DNA of 64,000 nucleotides, taken from Penicillium oxalicum. Taxonomy: Eukaryota > Ascomycota > Eurotiomycetes > Eurotiales > Aspergillaceae. The stretch spans positions 1,302,001 to 1,366,000 of the forward strand of contig NC_064657.1 of the NCBI RefSeq assembly GCF_001723175.1. Reading direction: 5' to 3'. Below are positions 24,115 to 34,627 of the stretch, one piece after another. Below the pieces are notes generated by a model. It was not told the DNA's origin and ran no database searches. It saw only the letters and a list, made by a program, of their open reading frames with translations. Each line of letters begins with the position of its first letter. Position 1 is the first letter of the stretch. The position numbers were made by a program, and so were the translations under genes.

Positions 24115-25459
24115 TGTGTAACGAGGAAAGTATCGGCCCGAGAGAAATCAGTTCCGAGCAAATGGCGGACTGGTCGAAATAGTGCTTCCCGCAAGTGAAA
24201 AGCAACGGGAATCCAGAGGCAATTGCGTCGAAGAGTGATGGTTGACTGATTCCTACCAAGACAGGCCGAGGGAGGGTGGGCATGGGATGTTATATGTCTT
24301 TTTTTCCCCAGTTGCTCTCATCCCTGCCACCGTGACCAAACACCTTCCAAGCCTAGCGAAAAAAGGCTAAAGCAATCTTTTACCCCGGGCTCGGCCTCCC
24401 GAAAAAAAATCGCGTGGCCCCGGAAAAGGGAAGAAAATGAGGAAACGCGGAGAGCGTTCAAAGTGCGGAGGGCCAGCCACTTGGCCTGGAACGTGGGTCG
24501 CTGGAGGCTATGATCGCCTTTTTGGGCGATGATTAGCATCGCGGTTCGGAACCTCACACTATTCGGGATTCTGGACTCGGGTGAGGTGCGGGTCGATTGG
24601 GTAATCCCAACAGGCCAAGTGCCCGAAGAGGGAAACTCTCACCTGCAAAGCATGCGATGGTCAGCCGAGTGGTCCCTCCACCTTCGGTGGTTTCTCACCT
24701 CCTCCTATTCCCCACACTGCAGACCCTGCTGCCGCCTCCATGTCCCCAATTCCCACTATTCCTCGCATTCGAAACAAGGTCTGGCACGGGCCAATGACGG
24801 CAGTGCGGAGAGGCTTGTCCACACTTATGTTATGAGCGTGGAAGCACTGTCAAACGCAGCTTGGGCGCGTCGTCTGATCACACCCGTTCGGGTAGGCACA
24901 GGCACCGTTTGGTTTTCCTCGACGCTGGTTACGCGGGGTGCGTCCGAGCTTGTGGAGGATGCGGAGATATCCCCAGCCCAGAGACACGCGTGGAGTGATC
25001 AAACCTGGTCATTGAGTTTATAGCACTCCGCGTCGCCTCAAGACCAACAAAAAAGGGTGGGTAGCTGACCCGAGTAGACGTCAAAGTAAGACACATCAAC
25101 CGGTCGGAGACAACGAGGTTCCTACGGTATGTGTAGTCACGTGGCGCAGCCCAGGATCTCGTGGATCAAATCGATCAGCTGAACGATTCAATCGAGACAA
25201 ACGAGCCTAATTGGCCCTGTGCTTGTGAATTTAGGAATATCGAACGCCGGAACAGACATTGATTTAACTAAAAGTCCTTAAACCTACGTTCAAATACGCG
25301 ACTGGATCAAGCATGAGGAGTCAGCAAATTAGTGTAAGGGATGGTGATGGAAAGGCCTCTTTGGGAGGGAAGATATACATTGAAAATTCAACTTAATCAT
25401 CTGGGTATCAACAAGACGCCTTGCCAGGTCGCGCGACCAGAGGCCGAGATCTGCAACTC
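24115..25459. other. Intergenic region, probable promoter of the MFS transporter
   Basis: No gene supported. The stretch 24115-24600 should hold the transporter promoter; it includes T- and C-rich tracts around 24298-24310. An open frame at 24529-25023 (+) has no recognisable protein character. Nothing else seen. Confidence 0.5.
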
Positions 25460-26923
25460 TCAAATCACAGCCAGAATTTCCCCTGGTTCATAACCCCACG
25501 CCCGCTCCAGATCTTTCAGTCTCCAGAGCGCTCCCCAACCAGTTGTCTCTTCTACAATTTTGAAGAGCTTGGCCACCTCTACATGCTCACTGTAATGGCT
25601 GAGCAATCTTCCCGCTATATACAAGGGCTGAATGGCGTTGATCAGATTTCCAGAATGAGGATTCGTCAATGAGATGCCGCAGACTCGACGGGCATGCCAG
25701 ATAGACGAGTAATGCGCCTTGTCCAAAGGCAACATCTTGCCTGGAGGTTTCATATCAAGCATCATGATGCAAGCAGCATGATAAAGTTGATTTCCAGATA
25801 TGGCCGCCCAGTGGGCAAAAAGGATCTCAGGGAAAATCTGACCGCCTCCAATACCGGTAGTTTTGATGGGCAACATGGCAGGAGGTCGGTTTTCAAGCCA
25901 GAATTGCAGCTCTTCCCACAGCGAGGTCCATTGCTCGGCAAAGGGGCGAGGGTCTTCGATTCGCTCGCCCAACTCCACGTATCTCGTATGGCGACATGAG
26001 AGATCGCACGTCTTTGCGCAGAGATACACCGCCCAGTTGGCATGCATGTCGGGCGAAGCGCATCCGTCTTGATAGAACATGTCGCGAATCATGAGCTCTT
26101 TCTCCCGGGGGGTCGCGTTCTCGGGCACTGCGGGAACCCATTTTTCCAAGGGCAACACGGTGGACTCGGAGCCTCCGGAGATGATCGCACCGCAGAGTTC
26201 CATGCGGGCGTACGTCCAGAATGTGGCAGACAAATGTCCTCCCGACAGCCCATGTACGTTGAACGAGTCGAACAGGGCCGCACAGCCTTCGACGTGCCTC
26301 CTCCAGTCGCGGGGGCTCACGGACATGAGCTCCATGACTGCCAGGATGCACACCGTGACCAGAACATTAGGATCCTTCGCTTGCAGCAAGGGAGTCAAGA
26401 GCCGGATCGATTCTTGATAGAGCTCTAGGCTATCGTAGGCCTTGTCCAGACAAGCCTTGCGCTCAGTCTGTCGCGCAGAGAAGGCGAGAATAGCGTAGAA
26501 CAAAGCCGGCGACCGTTGCGCCAGGATCGGAATGTGTACGCCGAAATGGCGTAACTCATCGAATTTATCCAGATACGGCGCACACTCGGTGATCCAATTC
26601 TTGAGATACAAGATCAACCTGATTTTGGGAATAGACACCCTCGTGAAGTCAAGTGTCGGGCGGGACTTGGCCTGTGCTTCCGGGTGCTCAGAAGGCACCG
26701 TCGACGTGCCTTCGCTTGGGTCAAAGCTGGCAACGGATGAGAAGAGCACGCAACGGAGCTCTTCCTGCAATTCGAGGAAGCGCGGATTCGCGGCATACTC
26801 ATCCGCACTTGAGAATGTGCCCGGCGACAAAAACGCCTCCTCTTCGAAAATGGGTGCTGCACTGTGTTTCAAAGAATCAGGAATCCTGGTCTTTGGCAGG
26901 ACTGGCGCAACAGGCTCCTCCAT
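25460..26923 (-). CDS. Fungal-specific transcription factor domain protein, no zinc cluster visible
   Basis: A single exon of 487 residues resembles the regulatory domain of ARCA-like Zn2Cys6 factors: YLKNWITECAPYLDKFDELRHFGVHIPILA near residue 115, then SPALFYAILAFSARQ, LELYQESIRLLTPLL, and a C-terminal SSIWHARRVCGISLTNPHSGNLINAIQPLYIAGR. Proteins of this group usually begin with a Zn2Cys6 DNA-binding cluster. Here the ATG at 26923 starts about 100 residues before this domain, and about 400 nt upstream show no complete Cys6 pattern in any frame of this strand; one frame reads only CWPC before stopping. Either a distant exon is missed or the DNA-binding part has been lost. It may regulate the downstream transporter, but this is inference. 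Confidence 0.8.
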   Translation of the reverse strand: MEEPVAPVLPKTRIPDSLKHSAAPIFEEEAFLSPGTFSSADEYAANPRFLELQEELRCVLFSSVASFDPSEGTSTVPSEHPEAQAKSRPTLDFTRVSIPKIRLILYLKNWITECAPYLDKFDELRHFGVHIPILAQRSPALFYAILAFSARQTERKACLDKAYDSLELYQESIRLLTPLLQAKDPNVLVTVCILAVMELMSVSPRDWRRHVEGCAALFDSFNVHGLSGGHLSATFWTYARMELCGAIISGGSESTVLPLEKWVPAVPENATPREKELMIRDMFYQDGCASPDMHANWAVYLCAKTCDLSCRHTRYVELGERIEDPRPFAEQWTSLWEELQFWLENRPPAMLPIKTTGIGGGQIFPEILFAHWAAISGNQLYHAACIMMLDMKPPGKMLPLDKAHYSSIWHARRVCGISLTNPHSGNLINAIQPLYIAGRLLSHYSEHVEVAKLFKIVEETTGWGALWRLKDLERAWGYEPGEILAVI

Positions 26924-28102
26924 GTTGAGCAGTCAAGGATGGCATGTGAAGATGACTATCGGAGCAAGAAAGTATGTCTTTGGAAAGAGACGGCCTCGAG
27001 ATCTAGAGCCGGCTTTAGCTATACCGAAGGGGGTTCCGCTCTTCGGTTCGCTCACGATCGGGCGGCGAATCCAGTCACTCTGGCACGGCCAACACGGCGT
27101 GTCAACTTGCGGTTCTCGGCTCCCTCCGCGCAGAGAAACCGTGCCAACAAAAGTCGCACAGTGTGGAGCACTGGAGACTGGGGCTAAATGCGGACGGCAG
27201 ACATAACCCCATGATCCAGGCTGGGAAAAAGGAAAGTAGCAAAGTTTGGAGTCAGTACCAATGAAAGGACTGCAAACCTAATTGCACCTCAGACAAGACC
27301 CGGGGAAACCCACCTGTGAGAATTCAGATGGTGTGTGTGTGAATGGGAACTTTCTCCGCCGAGAAGAGTCATCATAAGCGCGGCTAAGATTGCATGCATC
27401 CCTCGTCCTCGCTGCCTCAGGCTTCTCTCATCGAACTCAATCGGATCCAGTCCGTGGGAAGATTACCCCGTGCAAGCAAGGTCGGTTCACCGACAAACTA
27501 GTCCACCAAACTTGAGATCCCTCCAGACTAAGCGAGCAGCCATAGCCACGTGGGAATTAAAAGAGGAATGATGCCGCCGTGTTGAGCCGTGCTCGCTTCA
27601 ATCAGTGACTGAACTGATAGCGGCTTGGAACGGTCTGGGCGCGTTCAAGGACCCGCTCGCGTTTTTGTCCCGTTGAATATGTACCTCTCGACTGCGCCGG
27701 CTTGGCAAGCTACAGTCTTGCTCCAGTGCTCAGTTCTACAAATCCTAGGGTCAGGGGTTTCCGTGATCCAGCACCCCCACAATCTTGTGATCTGGCGTCC
27801 ATTTACACGACCTGCATATTCCGGGCGGTACGAACCCACGAGTCATGCTGAATCCAGTCAACGCTCCAAGGTATGCTATGCCGAATGTGGACAACTAGCC
27901 GGTTCATTGAAATAGAAAAGGCACACGTCGCCTATCAATTGTTTCGAAACTATTCTTAAACCCCGTTTTTCTTCTATGTACAGCTGGTTGTATCAAATCT
28001 ACATGCAGCCCATGCAGCGATGAGCAGTGAGCAATGAAATCATCAAGCATCATAATGTTAGACATCGTGCACTCGCAACGTGATGCGCCTTCTCTTTTGC
28101 GA
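26924..28102. other. Intergenic region between regulator and amino acid permease
   Basis: No gene supported. The first 400 nt were searched for a zinc-cluster exon on the minus strand without success. The stretch 27900-28102 is likely the permease 3' UTR. Confidence 0.5.
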
Positions 28103-30118
28103 TTAGGCACTGTTCGAACAGGACCAGCTGTTGGAACTCGAGTCGCTGTGAATCGCCACACCTGAAACGTAAAGGCCAAGTCCACACTAAGCGATGTGGT
28201 TAGATATACGCAACGACTCGAGAGGGTTTTCAAACGAGACCCTCGGGTACAGGGGTTCTTACCATAGCACAAGAGATCAAGAAGATTGAAATGTTGACAA
28301 TCGTCAGGGCGACCTTCTTCCAGTTGCGGAAGTACTGACCCTGGTTCATGTGGAGCCAGAAGACGGCAGGCAATCCGACTGCAAGAATCAGTTAGACAGG
28401 GGCCACTGCATTTAGGAAATGGACTCGTGTCACTTACAGCTGAACCAGCTTCCGAACAAGGCACTCTACATCAAAGGTTTGTATTAGCCTACGCCCAGGA
28501 GGGGTTGAAGGTTACAAGCACTCACAATCAAACTCAACAGATCGTTGAAAACCGGGATCGACTCTGCGACAACCCAGGAGACGACCCAGACGCCAATGCA
28601 GATTGCGACCCAGGACCCAACGGACAGAAGGCTGCGACTGTGCATCTTGTCGGAACCGCGGAACATGCGCACGTAGATGTACTTGCAGGCGACGTGACCC
28701 AGCACAACACCCGAGAGAATCGTCTGTATCCGTCAGTAGATATCCAGAGAAGATATTGCAAAATAGGGAAGAGGAAGGTAAGGAAAGAAGATATGGCGCG
28801 CTCGGTAGACTCACAGTCGGAATAGCAATACCCCAGGCGACCTTGCTCATAATGGGGCTCAACGATGAGATAGCCGGGGATGAGACGTTGGGGCCAATGT
28901 AATGGTAGATGATCAATGCGCTGACAAGATACAACACGGTATCGATGATTTGAAGCATGGCAAGAGACTTGTTGAAGGTGCGCGGGTCCTCCGTCTCGGA
29001 CATGAATCCGAAATACGCAACGTGAGCGACTATCGAATGCAGTCAGTCAGTGGGGGGTGCTTGCGAATGACACCCGAGTTGAAGTGGTCTGTTGTGGGCG
29101 TGTGACTTACGGTAAGCAAAGATGATGTTGGTGACTGCAAGGAACCCCTCACGGAAGGTGACATTCGTGGTGACCTCGTTGACAACGGGTCCTTTGGCCT
29201 CCACACCAGCGGTGATCATCGTGATGATTGTGGCGACCAGAACACTCACGAATGCTACAGGCTGGTCAGATAAAAGCAAAAAGGTGGCGCAGGACACTCA
29301 AATAGAAAACTCACAGATGACAGACATCCAGTAAACTTTCTCCATGGTCCGCGGCAGAGCGCCGAGGAAGCAGATCACTAGACCAACCACACCGAAGACC
29401 AATGTACAGGTACCGTGGTCGGTCAGGACGTTCATCAAGATGTTGAAGGTCAAGATGTTACTGGCCATGAGGAAGATCAACAAGAGAAGTTGGCCGATGC
29501 CGAGCACTTCCCGGCCAACACGACCCATCAGCAGCTCGCCAGCATCACCCATGCTGTGGATGTGCGGGTGACGGAGCTTGAACTGTCCAATAGCGTAGCC
29601 AGTGTACCAGGACAGGGCAGAGATGAACAGAATCATGATGGAAGCACTGAGCAAGCCATGGTCAGCATCTTTTCATGCTTGAGCTGGGAATGAGCACATA
29701 CGGTACCATGCCAAGCGTGGCAACCGCCGAGGGAAGAGACAAAATTCCCACTGAGACATTCTCCGCAATCATCACTATTAGAGCATTTGGTTAAACAAAA
29801 AAAACAATCCTTTGATAGGCAAGTTCAAAAGGCTGGCGGTCGATACGCACGCATGCCACAGTGCCTGAGTCATGATTAGCTTGACATGGTCACGGAGAGC
29901 TTGGCAGACATGGAAACAGATCTTCAGAGCTCAATTGCTAATACTCACCACCACTTCATGGTTCGGTACTTGACCTCCGCAGTATCTTCATTGCCAAAGG
30001 GCTCCAGATCCCTGGACGATGGGGCCTTCTCGCCCTTCACCTTGAGATCGTAGTCAACGGGACCACCCGTCATGTTGGCCGCATGAGACTCCTCGTCACT
30101 CGTTCTGGATAACGTCAT
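28103..30118 (-). CDS. AAAP-family amino acid permease (neutral amino acid permease, Mtr-like)
   Basis: Ten exons (30118-29949, 29864-29851, 29774-29702, 29646-29315, 29254-29111, 29029-28815, 28723-28526, 28465-28438, 28378-28263, 28186-28103) total 1374 nt, 457 residues. After a hydrophilic N terminus the first helix reads MKWWHCGMLMIAENVSVGILSLP across three exons, the hallmark start of fungal transmembrane amino acid transporters (family of Neurospora mtr). Further helices include LFISALSWYTGYAIGQF, HSMGDAGELLMGRVGREVLGI and a final ISCAMCGLGLYVSG. It should import neutral or aromatic amino acids through the plasma membrane. Exon 2 is only 14 nt and exon 8 only 28 nt; both are needed to keep frame and motif. 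The ATG at 30118 was chosen as the first in frame after a non-coding leader. Confidence 0.9.
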
Positions 30119-33100
30119 GTTGTCGCTGGTGGCTACGTTCACGTTGATCCAAGACGGTCAACTGAATTTCGTGGAACAAAGGGGTCCGACAGGAATTTTG
30201 TCGTGTAATGCCCTTTTATTGACCAATAAAATATGTGGAGAGAAGAAGAGGCATGGACGATGATTCAGGGCCCTTGAACCCCGGCCAAGAAAAAAATCTG
30301 ACGGGCAACTCGAGTGGGTCTATCACTTCTCCGTCTGACTACGCTCCGACTCGGTGCTCGAGAGGATCGCCCAAGGCGCCGGGGCCGAATGGAATTTTTG
30401 AAGGTTGTGGCGCCGTGGAAAGAAAAAAAAAAGTCCAGGGATGCCGGGGTTCCGATTGGTGCGCGGTGGATGTTGCCTACACACGAAACTGCAACCGACC
30501 GTTTTGGGGGGGAGCATTTGGATGGCCACCAAAGAGCTGACCAGGGATGACAGAGGTTTTCCGAGGAAAACTTGCAGATTTGAGTCATGTTGAAGCTGTT
30601 GATTATTAAAATGGACCCAAGACCGAGCCAGGCTTCTTTCCCCACGAGACCAAAACAGCGCACGGTGCATGGAGCTGCGTCCCGCCAAGCTACTCAGGGT
30701 GGAACCCGTTAGGAATGCAACCATCTCTTCCAGGGCTCTGGACTGTCCCGAAGTCCATGACGAGCTCTCTGTGAATCGTAGGCTCCACCTCTCCCTCAGG
30801 TCCCAGATCCGTCACAGGGCCAAATCCTTCAATAGAATAAGAGGAGGACCTGAAGTACAGGTAGGGTGGTCCCGATCATTATTTCACTCGAATAGATCAC
30901 GGACCATAGTCCACGATGACCCCATGGACTTTGATCGGTCTCGGACCGGTACATCTCAGCCGAGCCGCGATCGATCTCCAAGCTTGTCTTTTCAAAATCC
31001 TAGCCATTCTAGTTGCCGGTGGGGAGAGACGGTAGAGTCGGATTGAAAATACGCTCCTGGTAGTAAGCGCACCAAGACGATCGTCCTTGTTGTATCGTTT
31101 GTATCGTCGAACATTGTTTGGATGCTTTGTCAGGTACCAGTTTCACGTTTTTCCGTTGACGAGTGATGACTGAGACAAGGCTTGTACTCGCTATTGGGTG
31201 ATGACCTCCTCGTCAGACAACAGTAGACGCCACCACGTTCGCTCGAGAACGGCCGGTGATATCCTTCAACGATTATGCATATTGTTCGCTTTGTGGCTGG
31301 GAGAACATGATCGAGCCAACAAGATTTTGATAAGTTGGGAAAATTCTGACGGCGTACGAGCAAAGTGAGAGTAACAGCTAGTGGGAGGGCATGATTCACC
31401 ACCCAAAGTAGCCTCGAGTATTTGATCAATCCTTACAGGCGACCGTGGAGAAGGAACGCCAGTTCACGTGAAACCCAGGGGGCTGTCCGTCCGGAACGAA
31501 TGGTGTGATTTGTAGCGATGGTCACGAGGGTGTTGATGCTTATTACACACTGAAATTGCGCATGTTTGCAGGATTCTCGACGTAGCGAAGCGTCGTACAC
31601 TCTGCGATTCGGAAGTAGGTGGGACCATGATCATTTCCAAGGCGAATAATTAGGTCTCTTCGCGTCAACTCTCACTTCGTCCCTAGGATTGACCTCGACT
31701 GCTACTATTCGCACCTCACAATCGAAAGATGCCCACGAGGATGGAAATTACAACAGCCACCAGGCCACGCGCATTCAAGGCCAGACTTGAGGGCGGAGTT
31801 TCAGTTCATGAGCTACGAAGAAAAACAGGGGAGGCGGTCGGATGGGCCCATACTTGACGCATCGCTTCGGAGAAACACAAACACTTAACTTGGCGCGTGC
31901 GATAAGTCACATCAACCAGACCCCCAAAGACACGATCTGTTTCCGAAACACGACTCTAGGTCTTCAGCCTATAGCAGTCAACTGAGATTTCACAATGTCG
32001 TGAAGGAAATGATTTATCTGCGAGATTGTGGTAGTAACACGATATGCCTACTGTGAAGACATTTCATCGAACGACACATGTAGGCACAGTCATATTTCAA
32101 CAAGAACTTCCAATATTCTACAAATACAATATCTACTTGAGCTGCATTATTTCCAGATAGTACACATCCGGTTGAATACTACATTTCATCTTGTGTAGAG
32201 TCGGTAACGATTGACTCAACTATACCAGTCCAGTCATCTCTCCATCTCGCCCCCAGCTACAAACCCCTCCCGTTAAATCTTTCGCTCGCTTTTTATCAAA
32301 TTTATCATCAAACCTGCCATTGATTTGTTCTATCCTGTTGATCAATAAAACATCAAAAAATTATAGTCTCCAGAGGCCCGATTATTGTACAGTCGCCGGA
32401 GCATTGCATGGAACTTTGCAAAAGAAGACAAAAGTTTCTACATGAGGTCTCATTCCTGGGTAATTACCCTTTCTTCAATAAAGCAGAGTCGGCTTAGAGA
32501 TATGCTATGCAGGGAAATACAGATTCCAAAGCTGATTCTATTTAGCCGTTAGTATTTTCAGAATCCGCATAGGAGGGTGATGCTCTCAGAAATGCTGAAG
32601 AAGGGTCCCATGTATTTTTATTTAGCCCGCCAGCATGGATTGAGCGAGTGCTCTTGTACCTCGCTGGTCTTTGTTGAATCAAGATAGTCTTGGGGCACCA
32701 CTGCCTGCGAGTCTTGGTTGACTGGTCTCACTCACCGTGTTGTCAACCCCAAGCAAAGCCACATAAGTGCCTTGCAGATGAAGGTGAGACACGGGCGAGA
32801 CTGTGTTTCCGTTCCTACCGTTTCCAGGAACAATCACGTACGTACTGTGTGCCTCGAAACGAGCATATCTATCTGAGACGAGCATTCTGTATTTGGTCAA
32901 CTGACTACGCACACTTGAATTTACCAGTCACATGGTAAACTACCGGGAGATGCGCAGTCTGAGTCTCGGCTCAACCAAGTCCACAATGAGCGGAGGGTTC
33001 AGCTGGCGTTCTAGCCGCGGCGTGCCTAGCTTGATGATATTTCCAACCTCTTGGATAGACCATGCGTGTACCTCCGGAGCTTCAAAGGGGGCGGACAGTG

Positions 33101-33927
33101 GATCACCGTTGATGGCCCAAGGCACACACAAGCACTCGGGCGCAAAGCATCATAGCCGTCTCTTCCTCGACATGCGAAGCTTTTGACACCTCCCCTCGGA
33201 GGCTTAGACGACTTGAAACCTAAACAATGTCCTGCTCCAGTATGTAGCCAGCTCTTAACCGAGAGTCTCACCTCAATTGATGACTCTTCTCCTGTGGTGA
33301 TGGAACCTATCGTCTCGTCAGAAACCAGAACGGACGGGGGAGCTTGAAACCTGCAGGGGCCATCGATTCGTCATGCAACCCGCCGTGCGATCGACTGCCC
33401 AGACCCTGCCACGCAGCAGTGGGAACCACCAGTTTCCCAGCCGACTCCATCCCCAAATCAAATACAGATGTGAACCTAAGCCCCTGTAGATCGTGGCTTG
33501 GCGGATGGAGCCCAGGATGGATCGTCGTCTGCCCTGCTAGCCCCTACCCGTGTTCATCGCCACCCAGCCTGCCGCAACGGCAATCGAGAGGAATGCTATA
33601 AGAGGTTCTGCCCCAGTGACCTGACATTCCCGAAGCCATACTGACGTCTGCCAATATCGACCACTGGTTTTGTATATCTTGATTGTAAGTGAAGCATTGC
33701 TCCTGAGTTCAGTCTTTTTTTCCCTTCTTTTGGTTGCACATTGCGCCTTTTCAAGGACACGGCTCTCGGGGTGGAACGACACTCACCAGTCTATTCGACC
33801 AACGCCCTTCAATTGGATTGTCTTTTGGTCAGTATCGTCTGTCTTGCTTTTTCGCTAACCGGAATCGATTTTTTTTTGCAGATATTATTCTCGCCACTTC
33901 CGACCGCTTCACCATATTACTTTCACG
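30119..33927. other. Long intergenic region
   Basis: 3.8 kb with no supported gene. The first few hundred bases are the permease promoter. The stretch 32030-32400 is AT-rich with pyrimidine tracts, and 33640-33927 is T- and CT-rich, suiting the leader of the small peptide gene. Short open frames (for example 31130-31429 minus) have no recognisable domain. Confidence 0.45.
30213..30227 (-). promoter_or_regulatory. CCAAT and TATA-like elements upstream of amino acid permease
   Basis: About 95-110 nt upstream of the permease ATG the minus strand reads ATTGG, a reversed CCAAT box (30223-30227), followed within two bases by AATAAAAG (30213-30220), a TATA-like stretch. The position is suitable for a core promoter; no direct proof. 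Confidence 0.3.
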
Positions 33928-34249
33928 ATGCGATTCTCCATCCTCCTGTGTGGTCTGGTCGCCAGCACTGCTCACGCCTTTCCCCGAGTCCTGGAGGTTT
34001 GCCGTGGGGTAAGTAACGAAGATTGACGATCCATGGAGTGTTGAATGCTTGGAATAATTCTGACGGCTCGTTTTGTTTTGCCTTTCAGGGTAACGCGACT
34101 TGTAACGACGCTGCATTCTTTGGCCAACCAACAGCCTGCTGCATCGGTCTATACTGCGAGAAGGGCGTAAGTGATTACTCTTATCTGATGTTTACCCCGC
34201 GAGGATGGTTGACTAATTCCCATGACATCTTCAGGTTTGTGTGCGCTAA
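33928..34249 (+). CDS. Small secreted cysteine-rich peptide, knottin-like pattern
   Basis: Three exons (33928-34008, 34089-34166, 34235-34249) joined by two phase-0 introns of 80 and 68 nt give 57 residues. The first about 17 (MRFSILLCGLVASTAHA) form a clear secretion signal; FPRVLEV follows. The mature part has exactly six cysteines spaced C-x6-C-x11-CC-x4-C-x4-C, within the range of inhibitor-cystine-knot peptides. Introns have standard borders (GTAAGT..TTTCAG and GTAAGT..TTCAG with a GACTAAT branch), and splicing adds the last cysteine in the four-codon third exon. It is likely exported and disulfide-bonded. Its role is unknown: effector-like, antimicrobial or signalling are all possible. 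The gene lies 379 nt upstream of an ankyrin-repeat gene on the same strand. Confidence 0.75.
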
Positions 34250-34627
34250 AACACCGATGGAAAGAACCATGGTGACAGCCCTAGTGAGGCCCCATGCCTT
34301 GAGCTGCTGCGCTCTTCTTGTCTTCAAATGACGACTTGCATATACTCGAGAACCTCCGTGCGATGGTCGTTGCTGTTTTTCAGGTCCGCATAGAGATTCG
34401 ACCCGCAGGAGGAAGTACACGTTTTGCCTGTATCGCCCACCACAACCCAATGTCTTGTATATAGCCTGAACCGCTGTGGCACATACCATTTTTAACGACA
34501 ATGACATACCACCGAGCGTGGCTTTTCCGTCAGGAACAGGTACCTGCTGACATGCTTACTCGTGAAAGCGGGGTCTCACTGTTGTAGTCGGGTCATCTTC
34601 CCAACTTTTGACTTTTGACTTTCTGTT
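34250..34627. other. Short intergenic spacer between peptide and ankyrin genes
   Basis: No gene seen. It must contain the peptide gene's 3' UTR and the ankyrin gene's promoter. No clear TATA box was recognised. Confidence 0.4.

Noticed and set aside
24529..25023. 164-codon open frame (+) in the transporter promoter region
   Set aside because: No recognisable protein character, and it lies in what should be regulatory DNA.
33928..34249. Calling the cysteine-rich peptide a toxin
   Set aside because: The cysteine pattern alone does not show activity; many cystine-knot peptides are inhibitors, antimicrobials or signals.
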